A DNA stretch of 10,869 nt, taken from Candidatus Latescibacterota bacterium (GTDB taxonomy: Bacteria > JAAXHH01 > JACQVL01). Made by a program: the position numbers and the translations under genes. The notes under the pieces were generated by a model. The model worked only from the letters and a program-made list of their open reading frames with translations. It ran no database searches and had not been told where the DNA came from. Where the stretch lies: positions 1 to 10,869 of the forward strand of contig JACQVL010000328.1 of NCBI GenBank assembly GCA_016209865.1, in the 5' to 3' direction. Positions 1 to 6,488 of this stretch are shown in pieces; position 1 is the stretch's first letter, and the number at the start of each line of letters is the position of its first letter.

Positions 1-528
1 GACGTGGTCCGCGGCACCGATGCCACTGTCAACGCCAGCGTGCTGCGCGATGATCCAGTCCAGGCGTTTCGCTGCAACGTCGTCGGCGCGTACAACATTG
101 CGGTCGCGGCGGTGGCGTGCGGCCTCCGCCGCCACGCTCACTCCGGGCCCCAGGCAGTGGCGGGCGCCTATGCGCACGACTTCGACCTATCCGACGAGGT
201 GCCGATGCGGCCTGGTGATAACATCTACTGCATTACCAAATACCTGGCGCAGGAGATCTGGCACGTCTTCGCGGACGAGTACGATCTCGAAGTCATGGTC
301 ATTGGTGGCGGCGATCTGGCTGGCGCTGACGTCGGCCCCACCTGGTCGGAGGTGTGCAAGGCCATCCGATTGGGTCTGCACGTACCATCGTTCCCTCGGC
401 CGTACGAGGTCTTCAACTTCATCTCCGACCAACCGAACGGCAAGTATTCGGGCGAGAAGGCCGCGCGCATTCTGGGCTTCCGGCCACGCGACGACCTGAA
501 GGAGAAGTGGCTGCGGAAGTTCGAGTAA
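1..528 (+). CDS. SDR-family NAD(P)-dependent epimerase/dehydratase, C-terminal part
   Basis: The frame is open from the first base, so the gene starts upstream of the window; 175 codons plus a TAA stop are visible. It belongs to the extended short-chain dehydrogenase/reductase class: a helix-like FRCNVVGAYNIAVAA segment corresponds to the usual 'N-x-x-G-T-x-N' strand-helix region, HSGPQAVAGAY sits where the catalytic Ser/Thr loop is expected, and YCITK (fragment residues 76-80) is the YxxxK catalytic motif. The end, GKYSGEKAARILGFRPR, is the typical 'S-x-x-K-A-x-x-x-L-G-F-x-P' tail. The Rossmann glycine motif must lie off the window. The stretch between the IGGGDL strand and PTWSEVCKAIRLGL looks shorter than usual, so an internal deletion is possible. 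Its role is probably oxidation or epimerisation of a sugar or nucleotide sugar, in keeping with the catabolic genes downstream, from which it is separated by mobile-looking DNA. The family is clear; the substrate is unknown. Confidence 0.85.
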   Translation, partial: DVVRGTDATVNASVLRDDPVQAFRCNVVGAYNIAVAAVACGLRRHAHSGPQAVAGAYAHDFDLSDEVPMRPGDNIYCITKYLAQEIWHVFADEYDLEVMVIGGGDLAGADVGPTWSEVCKAIRLGLHVPSFPRPYEVFNFISDQPNGKYSGEKAARILGFRPRDDLKEKWLRKFE

Positions 529-547
529 GGGAAGATCCTTTGCCCTG

Positions 548-679
548 CCTAGTGCAAGTTCATAGGACATAGTTGGAAACACATGAATATGGATACGCAC
601 TTGCGTGGGTATGACAGATTGTTTCAGCGTTTTATAACGTATTATCCATTCCAAGTAGGTCTCCGGTTTTTGCACTAGG
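548..679. repeat. MITE-like palindromic element, 132 bp
   Basis: The ends are a perfect 10-bp inverted repeat: CCTAGTGCAA (548-557) and TTGCACTAGG (670-679). Extending inward without gaps, the two 31-bp ends match at 22 of 31 positions, including a second perfect block, TTGGAA (573-578) against TTCCAA (649-654). In the middle a small hairpin ATACGCAC-TTGC-GTGGGTAT has one mismatch in its stem. This core resembles the widespread family of intergenic palindromes that end in GGTATGAC-like sequence in many GC-rich bacteria. There is no room for a transposase, so it would be a non-autonomous element. The CTAG at both ends could be a 4-bp target duplication or part of the inverted repeat; because CTAG is itself a palindrome, sequence alone cannot decide. 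It begins 20 bases after the SDR stop and could act as its transcription end. Confidence 0.6.
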
Positions 680-715
680 AGATAGATGCACTCCGGACAG
701 AATAGTCTGGATCAC

Positions 716-741
716 TATAGTGCTTAGCGCCCTAACAAGCC
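716..741 (+). repeat. Short dispersed repeat, copy 1
   Basis: TATAGTG, five bases, then CGCCCTAACAAGCC. Nearly the same string occurs at the right end of the window (10842-10869): TATAGTG, six bases, then CGCCCTGAACAAGCC. I count 23 identical columns over a 28-column alignment with two single-base gaps. Copy 1 leads directly into the hairpin at 739-789, so it may be the left edge of a repeated element; copy 2 is cut by the window end. Confidence 0.4.
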
Positions 742-789
742 ATTGCAACAGAAAGGGCTTCGCGTCGCTTCGCCCTTCTGTTGAATGGC
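739..789. repeat. Imperfect hairpin, attC-like or REP-like
   Basis: GCCATT (739-744) pairs with AATGGC (784-789), CAACAGAA (746-753) with TTCTGTTG (776-783), and GGGC (755-758) with GCCC (772-775). This gives 18 base pairs with single unpaired bases at 745 and 754 and a 13-base loop. It is preceded by CCCTAAC (730-736) and followed by GTTTGGA (about 795-801) and TGTTATC. A long stem with unpaired bases, flanked by CTAAC on the left and a GTT box on the right, is the general design of integron attC sites. However, the right box departs from the GTTRRRY consensus, the spacers are uneven and no integrase is present. A REP/MITE remnant is equally possible. Confidence 0.4.
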
Positions 790-1117
790 AGGCCGTTTGG
801 ATGTTATCTTAGAGAAAGAGGAGATCATGAGCCTTCTCTGTTGAGAGGAGCACAGCGTCATGGAAAGAGGGTGGGTTAGGCGGCTCGAGGCTGTCGCCGA
901 TGCCATCAAACGCTATCCGGCGTTCAGAGCTCAGGCGTGCGCAGATTATCCAAGCCATGCATCTTTTCGGGCCTGGCGACGTACAATCCAAATGAGCCTC
1001 GCCCTTGCGACCATGGGCGCGTGTCCGAGACCGCGTGCCTTTCGCTCCCGCTCTCCGGCACGGCTCACCCCCCTGGGGCCGTCGGTGCCTCCGGCGTGGA
1101 GCCCCCGGTGCTAGACT

Positions 1118-1124
1118 GGAGGAG
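1118..1124 (+). promoter_or_regulatory. Ribosome binding site for the 119-aa secreted protein
   Basis: GGAGGAG lies six bases before ATG 1131. The same frame is open back to 1005, but only this ATG has a strong site and yields a signal peptide, so it fixes the start. Confidence 0.8.
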
Positions 1125-1130
1125 ATCCTC

Positions 1131-1490
1131 ATGAAACTGGCCGGACTCGCCTTCGCCTTCCTCTTGGGGTGTCTCCCCTCCATGGTCGCGGGGGGTCAGA
1201 ATCCCGTTGTTCCCGCCCTGCGTCCGATGACCGGGCTCTCCCAGGCCACGCGTGATTCGCTGGCCCAGGTCGAGCGGGAACTCCGCCGCCGGCTCAGGCC
1301 CCCGGCGCAGGCCCTGGGCACCCTGCCCTATACCATGCGGCGGGTGATCCCGGACGCGACGCGACGCTACTCCGGTCGGATGCTCAAACCGGATACGACC
1401 ATAGCGTATACCATTCGGCAACTCGATCCGACACGACCGTTTTTGCCAGGGCCACCCCCGGGGTGGCTCCCTAGGTCTGAGAAGAAATAG
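1131..1490 (+). CDS. Hypothetical exported protein, 119 aa
   Basis: The protein opens with MKLAGLAFAFLLGCLPSMVA, a short positively charged start followed by a hydrophobic core, ending in an AGG-Q cleavage-like site near residues 20-23. An LLGC at residues 11-14 is a loose lipobox, so a lipoprotein is possible, although Leu at -2 is unusual. The mature part is about 95 residues, rich in Arg and Pro, with one amphipathic stretch (SLAQVERELRRRLR) and a Pro/Gly-rich tail before the double-Lys end. I recognise no domain. It is followed closely by a MITE-like element and then by another exported protein, so the two may once have been co-transcribed and may act in the periplasm or at the surface. 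The strong ribosome site and leader support a real gene; the function is unknown. Confidence 0.7.
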   Translation: MKLAGLAFAFLLGCLPSMVAGGQNPVVPALRPMTGLSQATRDSLAQVERELRRRLRPPAQALGTLPYTMRRVIPDATRRYSGRMLKPDTTIAYTIRQLDPTRPFLPGPPPGWLPRSEKK

Positions 1491-1512
1491 TGGCCCCCGG
1501 TATCATCGTGTC

Positions 1513-1663
1513 TGGTCATGAATGATAGAACCGCCTCACGCTGGGCGTCAAGCGACGGCTTCCAGCGTCCGTTCGTGCCTCGCTCCCGCTGCCAGCCGTC
1601 GCTTGACGCCCAGCGTGAGGCAGGAACGCAACCCATTGTCCACGGTTCGTTCATTCATGGTCA
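1513..1663. repeat. MITE-like element with 6-bp flanking direct repeats
   Basis: TGGTCA at 1513-1518 and 1658-1663 are direct repeats that look like a target-site duplication. The element between them (1519-1657, 139 bp) has 15-bp terminal inverted repeats matching at 13 of 15 positions (TGAATGATAGAACCG against the complement of CGGTTCGTTCATTCA). Inside is a perfect 27-bp inverted repeat: arms at 1534-1560 and 1594-1620, separated by a 33-base spacer that can itself pair through CAGCG and CGCTG. There is no room for a transposase. Inserted between the 119-aa gene and the propeller gene, the strong hairpin could end transcription of the former or shield its mRNA. Its right edge lies only a few bases before the ribosome site of the latter. 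Because of the symmetry, both strands give frames encoding similar spurious peptides, which are not genes. Confidence 0.75.
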
Positions 1664-1680
1664 ACGAAGGGCGATGAGTC

Positions 1681-3927
1681 ATGCCAAACCGATTCGTTCG
1701 ATGTGCGGGGCTGCTCGGGGTGGTCTTCACGGCGACCGTCACGGCGGGGGCACTCACACATCACGACACCGATGCGCTGGAAACCGCGCGACGCCTGTAT
1801 CCGCCGGAGGTGACGCGCAGCCTGCTCGTCGGCACGATTCCACCGCCTCCGGGGTTCGACCGCGCGATGGCCGAGCGAGTCGGACCAACGCGGCTGGAGG
1901 CGCTGCGCTCAGGAAACGAGGTCCCCAGCGGCGTCGAGAACGATGCGGCTGCGCTCGTTCTGCTGCGGCTGAACATCGATCCCCACCGCCTGAAACCCGT
2001 GAGGGCCTCGCGCGCCACCGTGCAGTTCGTGCGCTCCGTCTATCCGGTCGCCCGCGGAAACACCTCGGGGTTCTTCCGGACCGGTCAGGACGCGGACCTC
2101 ATGCTGTCGGGCATCGATTTCAACAACGCCGGAGGCCCGTTGCTGTTCAACCATCCGATGGGCATCGCCAGCGACGGCACACGGCTCTTGCTGGCCGATA
2201 CCTACAACAACCGCGTGCTGATCTGGAAGACGCTGCCGAACGGGAATGTCCCGCCCGATCTCGTGCTGGGACAGGAAGACTTCATCAGCAACAATCCGGG
2301 GACGGGGCGCGACCAGATGAACTGGCCGGTCACCGTCGCCACGGACGGCCAGCGCATCCTCGTCGCCGACACCGACAATAACCGGATTCTGATCTGGCAT
2401 CACTTCCCCACGAAGCACGGCACGCCGGCCGACCTGGTGCTGGATGGCGAATGGGACGGCGAGCGGAACATCGAGGTGAGCAACGCCCGTTTCCATTGGC
2501 CGTGGGGGGTGTGGACGAACGGCGAAAAGATGGCGGTCAGCAGCACGGGCGGCGGCGGCGTGCTCATCTGGAACCGTTTTCCGTCGCAGGACAACCAACC
2601 CGCCGACCTGGTGCTGCGCGGCGGTGGCAAGCTCGGGACGCCCAGGACGATCACCAGCGACGGCACGCGCCTCATCGTCGGCGACCATAATCCTCGCATG
2701 GGGGGGATCGACAGCGGAACCTTCTTCTGGAAGACCTTTCCCACACGGGATGACCAGCCCTTTGATTTCTATCGCACCGATCCCCAGCGCGGTCCGTGGT
2801 TGCGCGGAACGTTCACGTCCGACGGGAAGCTGGCGCTGTTAGGCAGCACGCTCTTCATCTGGAACGCGTTCCCCGAGGACGAACGCGACGATCCCGACCT
2901 CGCCGTTCGCGGATTCGACTTCCGGCCCGGCGACCACACCGGCGTGGCGGCGGCGGGTGGACGGCTCTACGTGGTAACGGGCAATATCAACAAGGTCCTG
3001 GTGTATAAATCCCTCCCGACCACACCCGACCAGCGGCCCGACTTCGCCATCGGCAGCCCGGATCTGGCGACGAACACGCTCGAGACCCATTTCATCATCA
3101 GCAACCCGGCGCCCGCCTCCAACGGGAAGAGCCTGTTTGTGGCATCCGATTTCGACCGGAAACTGTACGTGTGGAAACAATTGCCAGACCACAGCGGCGC
3201 GCATCCCGATCTCGTCTACACCCTGGACTTCGGGCCGTGGGACATCGCCGTGTGGCAGGAGCGGCTGGTGCTCGCTGGCGGGCGGACGGTGGCGGTGTGG
3301 AACACGCTGCCGCTCGATGGCCACCCGCCGGATGTGATCTTCGACGAGCGCATCGGGAGCGTCCGGCTGGAGGAGATTCGCGGCGTTGCGTTGGACGATC
3401 GTTACTTCTATCTGGCCGACCACCGGGCCGGCAAGGTCTACGTATGGAAAGGGATTCCCTCCGCGGAATCGGAGCCGGTGTGTGCGCTGAATGTGGAGCA
3501 GGCGTGGCGGCTTTCCAGCGACGGCCACTACCTGACGATCGCCACCGCGTTTCGCCACATGGTGGTGATTTATCCGGTCGATGACCTGGAATTCAATCGC
3601 CGCTCGTGGGTTGTCGGGATGCCCGCCGGTGAAGGGCGCCCGGGGCCGCGCATGTTCAACGGCGTGGGCGAGGCGGTCGCCGCCGAGGGACACCTGTTCG
3701 TGGCCGAAGGGTTCAATCGCGTGCATGTCTGGCGTCGCATCGAAGACGCGCTGACCGGCAAATGGGCCGACGTGCTCCTCGGCCAACGCGATGTTGAGAG
3801 CATCCGTCCGGAGATCGGCCGCAACCGGCTGCACACCCCTGCGGCGCTCTCCTTCGATGGCAGGTACCTGTGGGTGGGGGAAACCAAGTTCTCTGAACGC
3901 ATCCTGCGCTTCAGCCCTATGCCCTGA
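1681..3927 (+). CDS. Large exported NHL-type beta-propeller protein, 748 aa
   Basis: The start is fixed: an in-frame TGA lies at 1675-1677, and GAAGGG (1666-1671) precedes ATG 1681. Residues 1-24 form a signal peptide (MPNRFVRCAGLLGVVFTATV then TAGA). Residues 25-150 are a non-repeat region with a Pro-rich stretch (TIPPPPGF). From about residue 155 to the end I count roughly twelve repeats of one plan: 'SDG-x-R-L-x-x-AD', a turn, then a hallmark strand such as NNRVLIWKTLP, NNRILIWHHFP, GGVLIWNRFP, STLFIWNAFP, NKVLVYKSLP, RKLYVWKQLP, RTVAVWNTLP, GKVYVWKGIP and NRVHVWRRIE, often followed by 'P-x-DLVL'. The last unit ends in RILRFSPMP. The repeats are related to NHL repeats, and twelve would fit two six-bladed propellers or one large closed ring. 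Such proteins usually bind ligands or other proteins; I see no catalytic signature. It may be an outer-surface or periplasmic binding protein, possibly unrelated to the sugar genes downstream. Confidence 0.88.
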   Translation: MPNRFVRCAGLLGVVFTATVTAGALTHHDTDALETARRLYPPEVTRSLLVGTIPPPPGFDRAMAERVGPTRLEALRSGNEVPSGVENDAAALVLLRLNIDPHRLKPVRASRATVQFVRSVYPVARGNTSGFFRTGQDADLMLSGIDFNNAGGPLLFNHPMGIASDGTRLLLADTYNNRVLIWKTLPNGNVPPDLVLGQEDFISNNPGTGRDQMNWPVTVATDGQRILVADTDNNRILIWHHFPTKHGTPADLVLDGEWDGERNIEVSNARFHWPWGVWTNGEKMAVSSTGGGGVLIWNRFPSQDNQPADLVLRGGGKLGTPRTITSDGTRLIVGDHNPRMGGIDSGTFFWKTFPTRDDQPFDFYRTDPQRGPWLRGTFTSDGKLALLGSTLFIWNAFPEDERDDPDLAVRGFDFRPGDHTGVAAAGGRLYVVTGNINKVLVYKSLPTTPDQRPDFAIGSPDLATNTLETHFIISNPAPASNGKSLFVASDFDRKLYVWKQLPDHSGAHPDLVYTLDFGPWDIAVWQERLVLAGGRTVAVWNTLPLDGHPPDVIFDERIGSVRLEEIRGVALDDRYFYLADHRAGKVYVWKGIPSAESEPVCALNVEQAWRLSSDGHYLTIATAFRHMVVIYPVDDLEFNRRSWVVGMPAGEGRPGPRMFNGVGEAVAAEGHLFVAEGFNRVHVWRRIEDALTGKWADVLLGQRDVESIRPEIGRNRLHTPAALSFDGRYLWVGETKFSERILRFSPMP

Positions 3928-4170
3928 TGCTCCTGGGGCAACGCGCCGAGAAGGCGAACGATGAAGGCGGCTCGCTTTTCCGGACGCCACGTGTTCGGCA
4001 GCCCGGAGCACGCTGGTGAGGTGCTTCGACAGTTCACAGGCCCGGCTTTCGGCACGAGCGCAGTGACGATCTCTTCTTGTCACACGCGTCTGAGGACAGA
4101 GATGCTCGTGCTGGGCTGCTCTACTCTGCGTTGTCTGGTTCGATGAGGCTGTTCTTGAGTTGGGTGACAG

Positions 4171-4176
4171 AAGGAG
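4171..4176 (+). promoter_or_regulatory. Ribosome binding site of the enolase relic
   Basis: AAGGAG stands seven bases before ATG 4184. It shows that the relic still keeps a gene-like start, so decay may be recent and a short 68-aa peptide could still be translated. Confidence 0.5.
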
Positions 4177-4183
4177 CATTCTG

Positions 4184-4520
4184 ATGCGCATCATTCGTGT
4201 GATACTCTCCATCGTTAACGTTCCGGAACGGCATTGGTGGTGGTCTGACGATGTGTATGGTCAGCCGCGCCATCAGCGGGCGGAACATGGGATCGCAGAA
4301 GTTGAGACGGACGAGGGATTGACTGGCCTGACGCAGAGGCGCGGAAACGACGCCCGAAGCGCGCATCAGGTATGTAACCGACCGGGTTGAAGCCATTCAC
4401 CGGGTGTTGCCGGACATGGTGGTCAGGCCTGACCTACGCTGGCGGCTTCGAGACGTGTGGGTGGCTCAGGAGCTCGCTCGTCGTCTGCAGGGGTATCCGA
4501 TCGATTGTCTGGAAAGTCCG
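4184..4520 (+). pseudogene. Enolase-superfamily (mandelate racemase/muconate lactonizing) gene relic
   Basis: From ATG 4184 the frame reads MRIIRVILSIVNVPERHWWW, then YGQPRHQ, then AEVETDEGLTGL. This is a classic N-terminal capping domain of the MR/MLE group (usual pattern 'V-x-T-D-E-G-x-x-G-x-G'). The frame then closes at 4390. In the next frame, open from 4332, the sequence from about 4359 to 4520 reads ARIRYVTDRVEAIHRVLP, then DMVVRPDLRWRLRDVWVAQE, then GYPIDCLESP. This matches the middle of the barrel, where 'R-x-D-x-N' and 'D-x-x-x-x-E-x-P' carry metal ligands. About 110 residues normally lie between these parts, so the gene has lost roughly 330 bp and shifted frame near 4335-4360. The ligand region reads RPDLRW rather than the usual DAN pattern. 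The C-terminal third is absent or replaced by the next reading frame. An N-terminal subtype different from the intact enolase at 9324 suggests a separate enzyme was once present. Confidence 0.7.
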
Positions 4521-4521
4521 A

Positions 4522-5376
4522 ATGAGCCTGCCGGAGCACTGGATCGGCCAGTTCGCTGCGCTGGGGGAGCAGCACGAGACGTTCGTCGTGCCGTACCGCT
4601 ATGGGGACTGCGGCTGGTTCGACGACCAGCCGATGTCGCCCATCTACCCGGTGGCGCTCTGGAGCCTGTCGATGCAGCAGGAGGACTGGGATCGAATCGA
4701 GTACATTCGCCGGGAGAGCCAGTACGACTGGAACCGAGTGATTGCGTTCCGGAACAAGGAAGATGCCGGACATGAGCAGCCCTGGGTGCGGTTTCTGGTG
4801 GGGGAGCATCCGAGTTACCCGGACGAGATGCTGCGGACCAGCTACAGCCTGGTCTGCTGGCGCCTGACTCAGGTTCGGGAGGATCAAGAAGCGGCCACGC
4901 ATCACGACGTCCAGCACTGGCAATATCTGAACCCGGTGGTGACCGAAGCGCTGATCCAGCTTACCTTAGGGGCACCCCAATTGATCTATAACGGGGGACT
5001 CCTGATGACCCGTGTCCGGTACGTCGATGCGGACCGCGGGCGGCCCGGTCTACCCCAGGACGTGGCGGCCTTAGTTGAAAAGCTCGAATCGGATCGGACG
5101 GTCCTGCGGCTGGTGAACCTGAGTCCATTCCAGACGAGAGCGGTGATCGTACAGGCTGGGGCATTCGGCGAGCATCGGTTTACCGAAGCCCGCTATACGG
5201 TCCAGACGAGTGCGTATCCGGGTCCGATCGGGACGTACGCGGCGCCGGCACTCAACACGGAGACGAGGACCGTCCCCGTCCACGAGAACCAGCTCCAGGT
5301 CCACCTGCCGCCCGGGCTGGAGATCCTTCTCGACCTGGGCACGGCGCGATTCGTCAATCATCCCTCGTACGTGTAG
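4522..5376 (+). CDS. Conserved protein of unknown function, probably N-terminally truncated
   Basis: From ATG 4522 this gives 284 residues, with only a weak ribosome site (GGAAAG at 4511-4516). The frame is open back to 4387, but that part overlaps the enolase relic in another frame and looks non-native. The body reads like a genuine globular protein. A Trp/Tyr-rich part contains YRYGDCGWF (residues 25-33), SPIYPVALWSLSM (39-51), EYIRRESQYDWNRV (60-73) and KEDAGHEQPWVRFL (79-92). QHWQYLNPVV (131-140) and LGAPQLIYNGG (149-159) follow, and then a strand-rich C-terminal domain beginning at TVLRLVNLSPF (193-203). To my recollection similar proteins occur beside heparinase, Gfo/Idh and enolase genes in Planctomycete-like bacteria, but I know of no assigned activity. 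The conserved Trp, Tyr, His and Glu residues would suit a carbohydrate-active protein; this is inference. It lies 80 bases before the Gfo/Idh gene, so it may be the first gene of the operon. It may be a broken gene. Confidence 0.65.
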   Translation: MSLPEHWIGQFAALGEQHETFVVPYRYGDCGWFDDQPMSPIYPVALWSLSMQQEDWDRIEYIRRESQYDWNRVIAFRNKEDAGHEQPWVRFLVGEHPSYPDEMLRTSYSLVCWRLTQVREDQEAATHHDVQHWQYLNPVVTEALIQLTLGAPQLIYNGGLLMTRVRYVDADRGRPGLPQDVAALVEKLESDRTVLRLVNLSPFQTRAVIVQAGAFGEHRFTEARYTVQTSAYPGPIGTYAAPALNTETRTVPVHENQLQVHLPPGLEILLDLGTARFVNHPSYV

Positions 5377-5456
5377 CGGTGGTGCTTTTCCTCAGTTCCT
5401 AAGAAACTCCACCATCGCGAGTCTGCCCGGAGGCTCTTCGACAAAGGGGGTGCACG

Positions 5457-6440
5457 ATGAACCTGGCACTCATCGGTTGCGGTCAAATGGGACGCGGGCA
5501 TGCACGGGCGGCCCACGACCTGGGATTCCCGGTCGTGGCCTTCTGTGACCTCCACCGCGAGGCGGCCACCCAGGCCCGGGATGAGTATGGCTGCGGCTAC
5601 GTCACGACCGATCCGGGCCGGATTCTGCGCGATGAGGAGATCGACCTCGTCATCATCGCCACCCACCACGACGCGCACCACCCGCTCGCTCTCGCCGCCG
5701 CGCAGGCAGGGAAACATATCCTGCTCGAAAAACCCATGTGCCTGACGGTCAGCCAGGCCGTCGAAGTGGCGGAAGCGGTCGACAAAGCCGGCGTCAAGAT
5801 GGCGATCAACTGCAAGTTTCGGATCGCGCCGACGGTCCAGAAGGCCAAGCACCTCATTCCGCATCCGCGGATCAGCCACGGCCAGCTGGCCATGGGCGAT
5901 TCCAGCCAGGGCCGATCCGCCTGGATCTGGGACAAGGACGACGGCGGCGGTCTGCTGATCAGCACCGCCGTCCATACGGTCGACCTGCTCTCCTACCTGA
6001 TGGGGTGCAAGGCGGAGCAGGTGTATGCCGAAGGCCGGCTGTTCGGCACAGCCAAGACCACGATGGAGACGTCCGATGCGCTCGCCGGCACCATCCGGTG
6101 GGACAACGGCGGTGTGTCCACCCTCATCAGCACGGACCAGGGGTTCAACCCGATGGTCTCGAAGTGGTTTCACGAGATCTGGGACGGTGAGCGCAGCGCG
6201 GTCTTCTCCGCCCATACCAGTCGGGTGGACTTTGGCGGATGTGAGATCGCCTACCTGGATGTCCGGGAACTGCCTGAGGACGAGCAACGCCGGGCGTCGA
6301 TGCTACTGAACCTGATCGACGCCATCCGCGAAGAGACGCGCCCGCTCTGTGACCAGTGGGAGGGCGTGCAGACGGTGGCCATCTGCAACGCGCTGGAGGC
6401 GGCGGCGCGGACCGGGAGACCGCAGCGGGTGTGGCGGTAG
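5457..6440 (+). CDS. Gfo/Idh/MocA-family oxidoreductase, 327 aa
   Basis: This is an NAD(P)-dependent dehydrogenase or redox-cycling enzyme acting on sugars or inositols in the cytoplasm. The N-terminal Rossmann fold begins MNLALIGCGQMGRGHARAA, with GCGQMG at residues 7-12. The strand LVIIATHHDAHHP (64-76) leads to LLEKPM, and Lys92 of EKP (91-93) is the conserved family lysine. The C-terminal alpha/beta domain carries GGGLLISTAVHTVDLL (163-178), where His173 and Asp176 occupy the usual 'GG-x-x-x-D-x-x-x-H-x-x-D' place; the first Asp of that pattern is replaced by Ser or Thr. The length is normal for the family. AAGGGGGT (5444-5451) is the ribosome site five bases before the ATG. The TIM-barrel gene follows 48 bases after the stop. 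Substrate cannot be read from sequence; the neighbourhood suggests a uronate-derived sugar or keto acid. Confidence 0.92.
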   Translation: MNLALIGCGQMGRGHARAAHDLGFPVVAFCDLHREAATQARDEYGCGYVTTDPGRILRDEEIDLVIIATHHDAHHPLALAAAQAGKHILLEKPMCLTVSQAVEVAEAVDKAGVKMAINCKFRIAPTVQKAKHLIPHPRISHGQLAMGDSSQGRSAWIWDKDDGGGLLISTAVHTVDLLSYLMGCKAEQVYAEGRLFGTAKTTMETSDALAGTIRWDNGGVSTLISTDQGFNPMVSKWFHEIWDGERSAVFSAHTSRVDFGGCEIAYLDVRELPEDEQRRASMLLNLIDAIREETRPLCDQWEGVQTVAICNALEAAARTGRPQRVWR

Positions 6441-6488
6441 TCACGATGTTACGCACGAGCCGAGGGGCCTGAACAGGGGAGGCTCACG

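Larger units (their letters stand above)
529..1130. other. 602-bp stretch without a firm gene
   Basis: Between the SDR stop and the next well-supported start I see a MITE-like element (548-679), a perfect 10-bp palindrome CACTATAGTG (713-722), an attC-like hairpin (739-789) and a possible small reading frame at 860-1114. That frame has a fair ribosome site (GAGAGGAG, 843-850), but only its first 35 or so codons read like protein and I recognise no family. The first 250 bases are visibly richer in A/T than the surrounding genes, suggesting acquired DNA. No tRNA, rRNA or convincing promoter could be identified. Confidence 0.6.

Noticed and set aside
860-1114. Possible 84-aa gene with ribosome site GAGAGGAG
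   Set aside because: Only the first third reads like protein, the rest is Pro/Arg-rich, it has no recognisable family and it ends just before another gene's ribosome site. It could be a relic, but this is not supportable.
1518-2381. Plus-strand open frame of 287 codons starting in the MITE
   Set aside because: It begins in the inverted repeat and then overlaps the propeller gene in another frame; its composition is Arg/Ala/Gly-rich shadow sequence.
3961-4146. Possible 61-aa gene after the propeller gene (GAGAAGG upstream)
   Set aside because: No recognisable motif, Cys/Ser/Arg-rich composition, no leader; it is most likely chance or decayed sequence.
2839-4212. Long minus-strand open frame of 457 codons
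   Set aside because: It lies opposite the propeller gene, has no family features or good ribosome site, and its length is explained by GC-rich codon bias in the real gene.
4387-4521. Upstream extension of the unknown protein to a TTG at 4387
   Set aside because: These 45 codons overlap the enolase relic in another frame and read as Cys/Trp-rich shadow (GCCRTWWSGLTYAGG), so the native part starts later.
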